DNA of 64,000 nt from Sphingopyxis sp. MWB1 (GTDB taxonomy: Bacteria > Pseudomonadota > Alphaproteobacteria > Sphingomonadales > Sphingomonadaceae), in the NCBI RefSeq assembly GCF_000763945.1, contig NZ_JQFJ01000002.1, positions 372,001 to 436,000 on the forward strand. Reading direction: 5' to 3'. Positions 1-9,124 of this stretch are shown here, piece by piece (the stretch's first letter is position 1; every line of letters starts with the position of its first letter). Below the pieces are notes generated by a model that worked only from the letters and a program-made list of their open reading frames with translations, searched no databases and was not told where the DNA came from. The translations under genes and the position numbers were made by a program.

Positions 1-1
1 C

Positions 2-2422
2 GATGTGACCGGCGGGATCATCCTCGCTGTCCCGCCCAAGGACACCAAGCCCGACGACAAGGATGAGGACAAGGACGGCATCGAGGATTCGAAGGAAGGC
101 TCGGCTGCAGTCCGTTCCTATGGCACGGCGCCCGCGATGCGGGTTGGCGCGGCGGGCCGCGACATCACTATCGGTGCGGTTGCTGGCACGGGCACCGGCC
201 TCGGCATCATTATCGACGGCACCGTGGTTGGTGACGGGCTTTATGCCGGAAAGGAAGGCAATGGCCTTCAGATCGGCGGCATGGGCGGCAATGTCACAGT
301 CGCGGGCGGTCTTGGCATCAGCGGCGCTGTGGGCGCGGCTTCAAAGGATGTCGCCGCTACCGCGATCCGTATCGGATCGGGGGCGACGCTTCCTGAAATT
401 CGCAACTCGGGCAAGGTCGAGGCCAATAGCGCGGGCAAGGAAGCCGCAGCCGTCGCCACCGCCATTCTGATCGAAGGCGGCAGCGATGTCGGGCTGATCC
501 GCAACAGCGGCAGCGTGACCGCCAAGACCGGCGGGGACAATGGAACCGCGCGGGCCATCCTCGATCTATCGGGCAATGTCGATACGGTCGAAAACAGCGG
601 CGCGATTAGCGCGAGCGGTGCCAAGGCCGATTCGGGGCGCAATATCGCCATTGACCTGTCGGCCAATAATGGCGGCGCAACGGTGAAGCAAACCGCGGTT
701 GCCTCGGGCGTTACGGCGCCCAGCATCGCGGGCGATGTGCGCTTTGGCAGCGGCAATGATGTTTTTGATATCGCCGACGGCACGGTGAAGGGCGACACCC
801 ATTTCGGCGCAGGCGACAACCGCCTCGCCATGTCGGGCGATGCTGCTTATGCGGGCAAGGCGTTGTTCGGTGCGGGCAATGACACGATGGCGCTGTCAGG
901 CACTTCGCAATTTATCGGCAGCGCGGACTTTGGCGGCGGCAGCGATACGCTGAGCATCGCGGGAACGTCGGTTTTTTCAGGCGCGCTGCTCAATTCGCAA
1001 GGGCTGGCCGTTTCGGTTAGCGGCGGTGCCTTTGACGTGACGGGCGCGGCGACCATCGCCTCGCTGGCCGTGACCGACAAGGGAATTTTGGGTGTCACGC
1101 TAGGCGGCGATGACGGCACCGCGCTGACGGTCACCGGCAATGCAAGCTTTGGCGAGGAGTCGAAGCTGCTGCTGAAGCTCAAGAGCATCGACGAAGCCGA
1201 AGGCGAACATGTCGTGCTGACCGCCGGGACGCTGACGGGTGCTGACAAGCTGACCGCTTCCTCGACCCTGCTTCCCTTCCTCTACAAGGGCGAGCTCAGC
1301 TCGACGGCCAATCAGCTGATCGTCGATGTCTCGCGCAAGAGCGTCGCCGATATGGGCCTCAATCGGTCGGAAGCCGGGGTGTTCGACGCAGCAATTGATG
1401 CGCTGGCGCTCGATACCGATATCGAAGGCGTGTTTCTGGGCATTGTCGAGCAGGATCATTTCCGCCATCAGCTGCAACAGATGATGCCCGAGCATGAAGG
1501 CGGTATTTTCGATACCGTCACTTCGGGATCGCGTGCGCTTGCCCGTTATCTGCAAGATCCCAATGCGCCTTACCAGGATGAAGGCAAATGGGGCTATTGG
1601 GTCAATCAGGCCGTCTGGAGCACCAAGAAGAGTGTCGACGACACGGCGGGCTATGACGTCAGCGGCTGGGGCATTTCGGCGGGCGCCGAGATCAAGACCG
1701 ATGTCGGTAATTTCGGCGGTTCGATCGGCTATCTTGCCGGCAAGGACGGCAATGCGTCCAATTCGAACGAAGTCACCAGCAGCCAATGGGAAGGCGCGCT
1801 GCACTGGCGCCTCAATTCGAACGGCGTCATGGCTCACGCACGCGTTTCCGGCGCACCGGTCAGCCTGAAAGGTACGCGCATTTTCCGCGCCGAAGCGGGG
1901 GCGGAAGATATTGAAGAAACGATGCGCGGCAAATGGGACGCCAAACTCTATTCGGCGTCGGGCTCGGTTGCCTATGACACGCGTGCGGGCGGTTTCACCA
2001 TCCGTCCCACCGTCGCGGTCGATTATTACAAGCTGAAGGAAGATGGCTATACCGAAACCGGCGGTAGCGATGCGCTTAACCTGACGGTTGCCAGCCGCGA
2101 CAGCGACGAACTGGCGTTGAGTGGAACGGTTGCGGTCGGCCTCGAATTCGGCGGTGCCGACGAATATGACGGCTGGACCCGCTTCGAACTGGAAGGTGGC
2201 CGCCGCCAGATCGTCAGCGGCATGCTGGGCGCCACTACGGCGTCGTTCAAGGACGGCGATCCCTTCACCCTGACCCCCGATGACCGCACCAGCGGTTGGG
2301 TCGGACGTCTGCGCGGCCTCGCCGGAAATTCGGCGTTCCAGGTTGGCGGCGAACTCTCCGCGGAAGAACAGCAGGGTCATATGGCCTGGTCCTTCCGTGC
2401 GAGCCTGCGGGTCGGTCTCTAG
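2..2422 (+). CDS. Autotransporter with C-terminal outer-membrane beta-barrel, 5' end cut by the window
   Basis: This is the 3' part of a large type V secretion protein: the reading frame is open to the window edge, so the signal peptide and true start lie upstream. The visible passenger is Gly/Ala/Asp rich, as in beta-helix passengers. It has at least three NSG-x-(I/V) repeats (NSGKVEA, NSGSVTA, NSGAISA), then four repeats of roughly 24 residues starting FG-x-G (FGSGNDVF, FGAGDNRL, FGAGNDTM, FGGGSDTL). From about residue 520 to the end the sequence is an aromatic-alternating barrel ending in a hydrophobic residue (..LRVGL), which would sit in the outer membrane. Ligand or adhesion function cannot be told. 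A hairpin follows the stop codon. Confidence 0.85.
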   Translation, partial: DVTGGIILAVPPKDTKPDDKDEDKDGIEDSKEGSAAVRSYGTAPAMRVGAAGRDITIGAVAGTGTGLGIIIDGTVVGDGLYAGKEGNGLQIGGMGGNVTVAGGLGISGAVGAASKDVAATAIRIGSGATLPEIRNSGKVEANSAGKEAAAVATAILIEGGSDVGLIRNSGSVTAKTGGDNGTARAILDLSGNVDTVENSGAISASGAKADSGRNIAIDLSANNGGATVKQTAVASGVTAPSIAGDVRFGSGNDVFDIADGTVKGDTHFGAGDNRLAMSGDAAYAGKALFGAGNDTMALSGTSQFIGSADFGGGSDTLSIAGTSVFSGALLNSQGLAVSVSGGAFDVTGAATIASLAVTDKGILGVTLGGDDGTALTVTGNASFGEESKLLLKLKSIDEAEGEHVVLTAGTLTGADKLTASSTLLPFLYKGELSSTANQLIVDVSRKSVADMGLNRSEAGVFDAAIDALALDTDIEGVFLGIVEQDHFRHQLQQMMPEHEGGIFDTVTSGSRALARYLQDPNAPYQDEGKWGYWVNQAVWSTKKSVDDTAGYDVSGWGISAGAEIKTDVGNFGGSIGYLAGKDGNASNSNEVTSSQWEGALHWRLNSNGVMAHARVSGAPVSLKGTRIFRAEAGAEDIEETMRGKWDAKLYSASGSVAYDTRAGGFTIRPTVAVDYYKLKEDGYTETGGSDALNLTVASRDSDELALSGTVAVGLEFGGADEYDGWTRFELEGGRRQIVSGMLGATTASFKDGDPFTLTPDDRTSGWVGRLRGLAGNSAFQVGGELSAEEQQGHMAWSFRASLRVGL

Positions 2423-2442
2423 CCCCCCTGACCGGCCCGTTT

Positions 2443-2483
2443 GCAAGGGGGAAGCCCCCCACCTGTCCTTGCTTCCCCCTTGC
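2443..2483 (+). terminator. Terminator-like hairpin after the autotransporter
   Basis: A perfect 12-bp inverted repeat (gcaagggggaag and its complement) with a 17-nt loop begins 21 bases after the autotransporter stop. Only a short T run follows, so termination strength is uncertain. The rest of the space up to the sigma factor start at 2652 shows no gene. Confidence 0.5.
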
Positions 2484-2651
2484 TTTGGCCTCCAACGGAA
2501 CATCATGCCCGACCTCGCCGCCCTTGCCCCCTCCCCGCCGCAGTTGCGCCATCGCGCACAGCCGCTATATAGCTGCGTCATCAGGGGGGCCACATGCGTG
2601 GGAGGAGAATGGTCCCTGCCGCGACCGACAGTGTTGCAGAAACAGCGATCC

Positions 2652-3185
2652 ATGACCGACGCGACCGACGATCCCGCCCAGCCCGCGCCAAAGCCCTTGC
2701 AAGGCATCGAAGCTGTGATGCTGGCGCATCGCGACCGGATCTTGCGCTTTCTGGGTGCGCGCGGCGCGGGCGACATGGCCGAAGACCTGTTCCAAGATCT
2801 TTGGATGCGCCTCAGCGAAAGGCATGTTGGCCCTGTGGCCGATCCGCTCGCCTATGTCATGCGCGCGGCCAATAATCTGATGCTCGACCGTTATCGCGCG
2901 GCGCGCCAGCGCGAAATTCGCGATGCAGCCTGGGGCGAAACCGCCGCCACGCCGCCGCCCAGCGCCGACGCAGCCCTCATTTCACGCGAACAGCTTGCGC
3001 AGGTCGAAGCGGCGGTGGAAGCGGTGGGCGAGCGGCCAGCGCAGATCTTCCGCCGCTTTCGTATCGACGGATTGCCCCAGCGCGCGATTGCGGCCGAACT
3101 GGGCATCAGCCTCAGCACGGTTGAGGCCGATTTGCGTAAAGTTTATGCCAGTATCACCGCCGTGCGGAGGCAATTCGATGCCTGA
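2652..3185 (+). CDS. ECF RNA polymerase sigma factor, FecI type
   Basis: A 178-residue sigma-70 family protein of the usual ECF length. Region 2 lies at about residues 20-85, with the core-binding DLFQDLWMRL segment and the DRYRAARQREI stretch expected to contact the -10 element. Region 4 lies at about 115-170, with a helix-turn-helix (QRAIAAELGISLSTVEADL) for the -35 element. The frame stays open far upstream, but ATG 2652 gives a normal N-terminus. It overlaps the downstream FecR gene by 8 bases, so the two are translationally coupled. By analogy with FecI/FecR/FecA it should transcribe the TonB receptor gene or other uptake genes when its anti-sigma partner is signalled. Confidence 0.9.
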   Translation: MTDATDDPAQPAPKPLQGIEAVMLAHRDRILRFLGARGAGDMAEDLFQDLWMRLSERHVGPVADPLAYVMRAANNLMLDRYRAARQREIRDAAWGETAATPPPSADAALISREQLAQVEAAVEAVGERPAQIFRRFRIDGLPQRAIAAELGISLSTVEADLRKVYASITAVRRQFDA

Positions 3186-4122
3186 CTCCATGCTTTCCGC
3201 CGCCGAACAGCAAGCCATCGAATGGCTGATCCGCCAGCGCGATCCCGATTTCAGCGATTGGGACGGCTTTACCGACTGGCTGTCGGCGGCGCCCAGCCAT
3301 GCTGAAGTCTATGACGCGCTCGCCAGTCTCGACCGCGACCTTGATGATCTGAAAGCGCCCGCGCGCCCGGCGCAGCCGCTGATGCGCGACCCCGCGCTGC
3401 CGCAGCCGCGGCGCCAGCTGAGACGGCGCGCCTGGATTGCCGGGGCAGCGGTGGCCGCGCTTGCCATCATCACCCTCCCCAGCCTCGGCCTGTTCGATGG
3501 CGTCAAGCAGATCGAAACCGCGGCAGGCGAACAGCGCACCATTCAACTTGCCGATGGCTCCACGATCGCGCTGAATGGCAGCTCATCGCTCGAAATTGAC
3601 GAGGCACGGCCGCGCTTTGCCCGCCTGGACCAGGGCGAGGCGATGTTCACCATCGTTCATCAGGCGAGCGCCCCCTTTGTGGTTGAGGCCGGGCCATCGA
3701 AAATCGTCGATTTGGGTACGGCGTTCAATGTCGTGCGCCGCGCCGATACCACATCGGTTGCGGTGTCGGAGGGGGTCGTTGTCTATAATCCTGATCATCA
3801 TAATGTTCGCATGACCGCCGGCGAGGCGCTGGAAGCCAGGGACGGCGAGCAAGCCCTCGCCAAACGCCCGGTCGACGTCGCCAATGTGGGCGGCTGGCGC
3901 AGCGGCCTTTTGGTCTATAATGGCACACCGCTCGCCATTGTTGCGGAGGACCTGCGCCGCACCGCGGGCGTGGATATTCGTGTCGCGCCGGAAGCCGCCG
4001 ATTTCTCCTTCCGCGGTGCCTTGGTGATCGATAAGGACCGCAGCCGTACGGTGGCCGATCTGGCGACCTTGTCAGGAACGCGCGCTGAACGGCGCGGTGA
4101 AGGATGGATGCTTACGCGCTGA
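3178..4122 (+). CDS. FecR-family anti-sigma factor / signal-transducing regulator
   Basis: A 314-residue inner-membrane regulator. Residues 1-80 are the cytoplasmic anti-sigma part (the WLxWLxAxPxH-type start is seen as DGFTDWLSAAPSHAEVYD). One membrane helix lies near residues 85-106 (AWIAGAAVAALAIITL). The periplasmic FecR domain follows (about 110-205, with the TIQLADGSTIALNGSSSLEI core). A C-terminal domain of about 75 residues resembles the STN-like module that contacts a receptor N-terminal domain. The start overlaps the sigma factor stop, and the end overlaps the receptor start by 19 bases, so all three genes form one tightly packed unit. The inducing ligand is not identifiable. Confidence 0.88.
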   Translation: MPDSMLSAAEQQAIEWLIRQRDPDFSDWDGFTDWLSAAPSHAEVYDALASLDRDLDDLKAPARPAQPLMRDPALPQPRRQLRRRAWIAGAAVAALAIITLPSLGLFDGVKQIETAAGEQRTIQLADGSTIALNGSSSLEIDEARPRFARLDQGEAMFTIVHQASAPFVVEAGPSKIVDLGTAFNVVRRADTTSVAVSEGVVVYNPDHHNVRMTAGEALEARDGEQALAKRPVDVANVGGWRSGLLVYNGTPLAIVAEDLRRTAGVDIRVAPEAADFSFRGALVIDKDRSRTVADLATLSGTRAERRGEGWMLTR

Positions 4123-6551
4123 CGATTGCCGGTCGCCTCGTTCCGCTCGCGGCCCTGCTCACGAGCCTTTCCGTGCCAGCCCAGGCGGCTGATCAGCACG
4201 CTTTCGACGTGCCCAAAGGGCGCCTGTCGGCTGTTCTGCCGTTGCTGAGCCGCCAGGGCGGGGTGAGCATCAGCGTCACCGATGCGAGCTTGTGGAAAGC
4301 GCAGGTCAAACCTGTGCGCGGACGGATGAGCATCGAAGAGGCAATCGCCCATATGCTGGCCGGATCAAAGGCCCGCGCCGTACGGATGAGCGCCACAAGT
4401 TGGCGGATCGAGCCGCTCCGCGCCGCGCCGCGCAGACTGCCTTTGCAACAGCCTCGATCCAGTCCGAAGCCGCCGTCACCGCCGCCGCATGTGAGCGCCG
4501 CGCCGCAGGATGAAATCATCGTCACAGGCTCCAAGACCGACCTGCCCTATGCCCAATTTGCCGGGGCGGCGACGATGCTGGACGGAAAAGAGCTGAACTT
4601 CGGCGGAGAGCGCGGCACGGAATCCATTTTGTCGCGCACGGCCAATGTTTCCTCCACCTATTTGGGGTCCGGGCGCAACAAACTGTTTATTCGCGGCATC
4701 GCCGATTCCAGCTTCACAGGCCCCACTCAAGCAACCGTCGGCCAATATCTGGGCGATATCCGCCTTGCCTATAATGCGCCCGACCCCGATTTGCGTCTCT
4801 ATGACGTGGACGGCGTCGAAATATTGGAAGGGCCGCAGGGTACGCTTTACGGCGCGGGGTCGCTGGGCGGCATAATCCGGGTGGTGCCCCGCCCGCCCGA
4901 TCCGCAGGATCCGGAAATGCAGGTCATCGCCGGTCTGTCCGCAACACAGCATGGCGAACCAGGTGGCGACATCGCGGCCATCGCCAATCTCCCGGTCGGC
5001 GATAAGGGCCATGCGCTGCGCCTTCTTGGCTATAACATCAGCGAAGGCGGCTATATCGACAACCCGCTTCTCGGCAAAGATGATGTTAACCGCGTCCATA
5101 TCTGGGGCGGGCGCGGCACGTTCCGGTTCAATGCGGGCGACGACTGGCTGATCGACGTGGGCGGTGTCTATCAGGCGACCGATGCCGACGACGCACAATA
5201 TACCGACAAGGATGCCCCGCCGCTCGAACGCTATTCGCCGGTCGAGCAAAACTCACGCGCGCGTTATGGCATGGCGACGCTGGTGTTCCAAAAGGATTGG
5301 GACAGCCTGCGTCTGCAATCCTCGAACGCCTTCATCTCGCACAGCCTGTTCGAACGCTTCGACGCCGGGCGTTCCGGCGAACCGTCGCGGGCGCTTGATC
5401 AATATAATGATACGCGCATGTGGGTTAGCGAGACGCGGCTGTCGCGGCCCTATTATGACGGGCTGGGCTGGGTAGTCGGCGTCAGCGTGATCGACAATCG
5501 CACCCGTCAGCGGCGCGAGCTGAACGACCGGTTGTTCCGGTCCGCGCTGACCGGCGTGACCAATCAGATTACCGAATTTACCGCTTATGGCGAAGCCACC
5601 GTCGAATTGAATCCCTTGCTGGTCGCAACCGGCGGGGTTCGGCTGGCGCATGCCAGGCTCCGCGGCGAGGGCGAGGATGTGCCGCTGTTCAAAGCGCTGA
5701 TGGGAGGCGCCGATACCGCAAAGCGCAACGAAACCGACTTTCTGCCCTCGGCATCGCTCCTCTTCACCCCGATGGACAACTTCCGCCTCTACGCCCGGTA
5801 TCAGGAAGGTTTCCGACCAGGCGGGTTGACGGTCGAGCGCAGCTTTGTCCGGCATTTCCGCAACGATCGCGTGCATACATGGGAAGCGGGAATGCGCCTG
5901 GGCAAAAAGAGTGAAACCCCGGTCGACGCCAATCTCGCCCTCTCCTATTCGCGCTGGTACGATATTCAGGCCGATTTCATTGATGGCGACGGTTTTCCGA
6001 GTACGGCCAATATTGGGGATGGACGGATCGTCAGCCTGTCTGGCGCCTTTGCCATGCGCCCGACGCCGCAGCTCACTTTCGAATTGGGCGGCGTCTATAA
6101 TCACAGCCGCGTGTCGGAATTGTTCGAAGGCGAATTGCGCTCCATCGCACTTGCCGCTGGTGCCGACACCGCCGAAAGCCAATTGCCCGCGCTGCTCGCA
6201 CGCCTGGGGCAGATACCCAACGTCGCCCGCTATGCGTTTCGTGGATCGGCCACTTATGTGATGGCGATGGGACGCGAGGATTTTCGATTAAATGGCTGGG
6301 CCAATTATGTCGGTCCCTCGCGGGTTGGCATCGGGCCGGTGCTGGGCGAAAGCCAGGGCGATTATATCGATACGGGCCTCGCCATGCGGCTGGGCAATGA
6401 ACGGCGCGGCCTGTCCTTCACCCTCACCAATTTGTTCGACGCGCGCGGCAACCGCTTTGCGCTCGGCACCCCCTTTGTGGAGGGATCGGCAGGCTATCTC
6501 ACCCCGCTGCGCCCGCGCACGCTCCGCATCGCGATTGACGTCGCTTATTAG
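4104..6551 (+). CDS. TonB-dependent outer-membrane receptor with N-terminal STN signalling domain
   Basis: An 815-residue transducer-type receptor. Residues 1-28 are a Sec signal peptide ending SVPAQA. Residues 33-105 form an STN (secretin/TonB N-terminal) domain, which in FecA-type systems docks onto FecR. After a Pro-rich linker comes the plug (DEIIVTGSK at about 135, then VEILEGPQGTLYGAGSLGGIIRV), followed by a 22-strand barrel ending in IDVAY. The gene begins inside fecR, consistent with cell-surface signalling: substrate binding would relieve or activate the sigma factor. There is no siderophore or heme cue, and the substrate could equally be an iron chelate, vitamin or glycan. Confidence 0.9.
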   Translation: MDAYALTIAGRLVPLAALLTSLSVPAQAADQHAFDVPKGRLSAVLPLLSRQGGVSISVTDASLWKAQVKPVRGRMSIEEAIAHMLAGSKARAVRMSATSWRIEPLRAAPRRLPLQQPRSSPKPPSPPPHVSAAPQDEIIVTGSKTDLPYAQFAGAATMLDGKELNFGGERGTESILSRTANVSSTYLGSGRNKLFIRGIADSSFTGPTQATVGQYLGDIRLAYNAPDPDLRLYDVDGVEILEGPQGTLYGAGSLGGIIRVVPRPPDPQDPEMQVIAGLSATQHGEPGGDIAAIANLPVGDKGHALRLLGYNISEGGYIDNPLLGKDDVNRVHIWGGRGTFRFNAGDDWLIDVGGVYQATDADDAQYTDKDAPPLERYSPVEQNSRARYGMATLVFQKDWDSLRLQSSNAFISHSLFERFDAGRSGEPSRALDQYNDTRMWVSETRLSRPYYDGLGWVVGVSVIDNRTRQRRELNDRLFRSALTGVTNQITEFTAYGEATVELNPLLVATGGVRLAHARLRGEGEDVPLFKALMGGADTAKRNETDFLPSASLLFTPMDNFRLYARYQEGFRPGGLTVERSFVRHFRNDRVHTWEAGMRLGKKSETPVDANLALSYSRWYDIQADFIDGDGFPSTANIGDGRIVSLSGAFAMRPTPQLTFELGGVYNHSRVSELFEGELRSIALAAGADTAESQLPALLARLGQIPNVARYAFRGSATYVMAMGREDFRLNGWANYVGPSRVGIGPVLGESQGDYIDTGLAMRLGNERRGLSFTLTNLFDARGNRFALGTPFVEGSAGYLTPLRPRTLRIAIDVAY

Positions 6552-6621
6552 GTTTATGGAGATGTCGTGCTCCCGCGACAGCGCGGGGCCATCTCCGGTC
6601 GGCGCGGCGTAAGCCCACGCA

Positions 6622-6653
6622 AAATGGGTCCCCGCCTTCGCGGGAACCCATTT
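6622..6653. terminator. Bidirectional terminator-like / REP-like hairpin between convergent genes
   Basis: A long near-perfect inverted repeat (arms of about 14 bases around a CCCGC-CTTC-GCGGG core) lies between the convergent receptor and acyl-CoA dehydrogenase genes. The same core occurs again at 7840-7857, so it may be a dispersed REP-type element that also ends transcripts. Confidence 0.5.
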
Positions 6654-6682
6654 CAGGGGTCATCCCCTCACCTCCTCGCCGT

Positions 6683-7822
6683 TCAATCGGCGAGCGTCAG
6701 CCGTGCATAACGCTCCATATGATAATCATGGCTGCCGAACTGGCCTTCGATGATCGTCGCACGCTTGAAATAATGGCCGATGGCGAGTTCCTGCGTGATG
6801 CCGATCCCGCCATGCGTCTGGATCGCATTCTGGCCGACGAAATTGGCGCCGCGGCTGACCTTCGCCTTGCACGCCGACACCGCGGCCATACGCTCTGCCG
6901 CGGGCAGGTCGATCTTCAGCGTGCCCATGATCGTCATCGAGCGCGCCTGTTCGACCTCCATGAACATGTCGACCATGCGGTGCTGCAGCACCTGGAATTT
7001 GGCGATGGGAATGCCGAACTGCTTGCGCTGCTGCGTATATTCCAGCGTCCCTTCGTGCAGCTTCTGCATCACGCCAGTCGCCTCGGCGCAGATCGCGACC
7101 GTCGCTTCATCGACAATCTGTTCGATCAGCGGCAGCGCCGCGCCTTCGCCGCCGACCAGCGCATCGCCCGGAATGGCGACATTTTCGAAATAGATTTCCG
7201 ACGCGCGGTTGCCGTCGACGGTCGGATAATCGCGCCGCACGATTCCAGGCAGCTTGGCGTCGATCAGGAACAGCGACACGCCCTCGGCATCGCGCTGGCC
7301 GCCGCCGGTGCGCGCGGTGACGAGCAAATGGGTCGCCCAAGGCGCGGCATAGACGACGCCTTTGTGACCATTGAGGAGATAGCCCGCGCCGTCCTTCTTC
7401 GCCGTCGTCTTGATATTGGCGAGGTGATAGCGCCCCTGCGGCTCGGCATAGGCAAAGGCGATGATGGCATTGCCCGCAATAATCTCGGGGATCATCGCAT
7501 CGGCCTGCGCGCCGCCCACGGCTTTCAGCGCGCCGCCCGCGATGACGACGGTGGGCAGATAGGGCTCGATGCCCAGCACCTTGCCCAATTCCTCCATCAC
7601 AATGGCATTTTCCAGCGCACCGCCGCCGAGGCCGCCATGCTCTTCGGCAAAAGGCGCGCCCAGCATTCCGAGTTCCTGCGCCAACGCGGTCCAGATGGCG
7701 GGGTCGCGCCCCGTGTCGCTGTTGATGAACTTCTGGCGCGTTTCAAACTCATAAGTGTCGGCGAGGAAGCGCGACAGCGTGTCGCGGATCATATCCTGCG
7801 TTTCGGTGTAGGTGAAATCCAT
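6683..7822 (-). CDS. Acyl-CoA dehydrogenase, small-subunit type (PimD-like)
   Basis: A 379-residue FAD flavoprotein of the acyl-CoA dehydrogenase fold, expected to introduce an alpha-beta double bond into an acyl-CoA and pass electrons to ETF. The N-terminal helical domain, middle beta domain (GYLLNGHKGVVYAAPW) and C-terminal helical domain (IQTHGGIGITQELAIGHYFKR) are all recognisable. It is the second gene after the 397-residue paralogue at 7931, separated by 108 bases, a pairing known from heteromeric enzymes such as pimeloyl-CoA or steroid side-chain dehydrogenases. The usual C-terminal YEGT catalytic motif is replaced (IEGQFGSHDYH), so the pair may share one active site. The substrate is unknown. 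Confidence 0.85.
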   Translation of the reverse strand: MDFTYTETQDMIRDTLSRFLADTYEFETRQKFINSDTGRDPAIWTALAQELGMLGAPFAEEHGGLGGGALENAIVMEELGKVLGIEPYLPTVVIAGGALKAVGGAQADAMIPEIIAGNAIIAFAYAEPQGRYHLANIKTTAKKDGAGYLLNGHKGVVYAAPWATHLLVTARTGGGQRDAEGVSLFLIDAKLPGIVRRDYPTVDGNRASEIYFENVAIPGDALVGGEGAALPLIEQIVDEATVAICAEATGVMQKLHEGTLEYTQQRKQFGIPIAKFQVLQHRMVDMFMEVEQARSMTIMGTLKIDLPAAERMAAVSACKAKVSRGANFVGQNAIQTHGGIGITQELAIGHYFKRATIIEGQFGSHDYHMERYARLTLAD

Positions 7823-7839
7823 TATTCTTGTCCTCGTCG

Positions 7840-7857
7840 CCCCCGCGAAGGCGGGGG
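7840..7857. repeat. Short GC-rich palindrome (REP-like)
   Basis: cccccgc-gaag-gcggggg sits between the two acyl-CoA dehydrogenase genes and shares its core with the hairpin at 6622-6653. Short palindromes of this kind are common between genes in sphingomonads. Here it could also stabilise the mRNA between the two cistrons. Confidence 0.45.
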
Positions 7858-7930
7858 CCGCTGGCGTTTCAAACTGCGGCGCTCGATCAGGCCGATGACG
7901 GTCCCCGCCCTGGCGAGGACAACACCTTCG

Positions 7931-9124
7931 TCAGAGTCCGAGCACCATCTTCGCGATGATGTTCCGCTGAATCTCGTTCGAGCCGCCATAAATGGTGGTC
8001 TTGCGCATGTTGAAATAGGTCGGCGCGGCGCGATGGGCATAATCGGGCCCGATCGGATGCTCATTGTCACCATCGCCAAAGCCGCGGAAATAGGGCGCGC
8101 CATAATGGCCGACCGCTTCCAGCGTCAGTTCGGTCAACCGCTGCTGGATTTCCGAGCCCTTGATCTTGAGCAGGCTCGATTCAGGGCCGGGGCCCTTGCC
8201 CGCATTGGGACCGGCCAGCCCGCGCAATTCGGTGAACTCGAGCGCGGTCAGGTCGACCTCCAGCTCGGCGAGCTTGCGCTTGAAGAAGGGGTTGGCGATC
8301 AGCGGCTTGTCGCCGTCCAGCTCGGTGCGGGCGATTTCCTTCACCTTCTCCACCCCGCGCTTCGACGACGCGACCCCGGCGATGCCGGTGCGCTCGTGCG
8401 CGAGCAGGAACTTGGCGCAGGTCCAGCCCTTGTTTTCTTCGTAAACGCGGTTTTCGACCGGGACGCGCACGTCCTCCAGCCATACCTCATTGACTTCATG
8501 CTCGCCGCCCAGCGTGATGATCGGGCGCACGGTGATGCCGGGCGACTTCATGTCGATCAGCAGGAAGCTGATACCTTCCTGCGGCTTGGCTTCCTTGTCG
8601 GTGCGGACAAGGAAAAAGCCCCAGTCGGCGTGCTGCGCCAGCGTGGTCCAGGTTTTCTGGCCGTTGACGACATAATGGTCGCCGTCGCGCACCGCCGTGG
8701 TGCGAAGCGAGGCGAGGTCGCTGCCCGCGCCGGGCTCCGAATAGCCCTGGCACCACCAGTCTTCGCCCGACAGGATGCGCGGCAGGAAGCGGGCCTTCTG
8801 TTCGGGCGTGCCAAAGGTGTAGATAACGGGCCCGACCATTGACAGGCCAAAGGGCAGCAGGCGGATGCAGTCGGCGCGCGCCGTTTCTTCGGAAAAGATA
8901 AAGCGCTGCGTCGGCGTCCAGCCGGTGCCGCCATATTCGACGGGCCACGCGGGGGCGACCCAGCCCTTTTTATACAGGATCTTGTGCCAGGCGAGGAAAT
9001 CCTCCTTGGACAGTTCCTCCCCCTCATCCTGTTTGCCGCGCAGTTCGGCGGGGTAATTTTCGGCGATGAAGTCGCGCACTTCCTTCTGGAAGGCGAGATC
9101 TTCGGGGCTGAACTCCATGTCCAT
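7931..9124 (-). CDS. Acyl-CoA dehydrogenase, large-subunit type (PimC-like)
   Basis: A 397-residue acyl-CoA dehydrogenase and the first gene of the pair with 6683-7822. Family signatures are present: YSEPGAGSDLASLRT and the FAD-contacting NGQKTWTTLAQHADW in the middle domain, and IYGGSNEIQRNIIAKMVLG near the C-terminus. At that last site the usual YEGT glutamate is glycine, so catalysis must use another base (perhaps the Glu in LLAHERTGIAG) or the partner subunit. The start is supported by an AAGGGAG ribosome site 8 bases upstream. The promoter region carries a palindrome at 9169-9182. The substrate is unknown; a branched, cyclic or dicarboxylic acyl-CoA is plausible. Confidence 0.85.
   Translation of the reverse strand: MDMEFSPEDLAFQKEVRDFIAENYPAELRGKQDEGEELSKEDFLAWHKILYKKGWVAPAWPVEYGGTGWTPTQRFIFSEETARADCIRLLPFGLSMVGPVIYTFGTPEQKARFLPRILSGEDWWCQGYSEPGAGSDLASLRTTAVRDGDHYVVNGQKTWTTLAQHADWGFFLVRTDKEAKPQEGISFLLIDMKSPGITVRPIITLGGEHEVNEVWLEDVRVPVENRVYEENKGWTCAKFLLAHERTGIAGVASSKRGVEKVKEIARTELDGDKPLIANPFFKRKLAELEVDLTALEFTELRGLAGPNAGKGPGPESSLLKIKGSEIQQRLTELTLEAVGHYGAPYFRGFGDGDNEHPIGPDYAHRAAPTYFNMRKTTIYGGSNEIQRNIIAKMVLGL

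Noticed and set aside
6719..8842. A very long plus-strand open frame opposite the acyl-CoA dehydrogenase pair
   Set aside because: It is antisense to two clear enzyme genes with intact family motifs. Its protein has no recognisable domain and arises from high-GC codon bias. The same holds for long antisense frames opposite metZ/leuB, uvrC, purB and uvrD.
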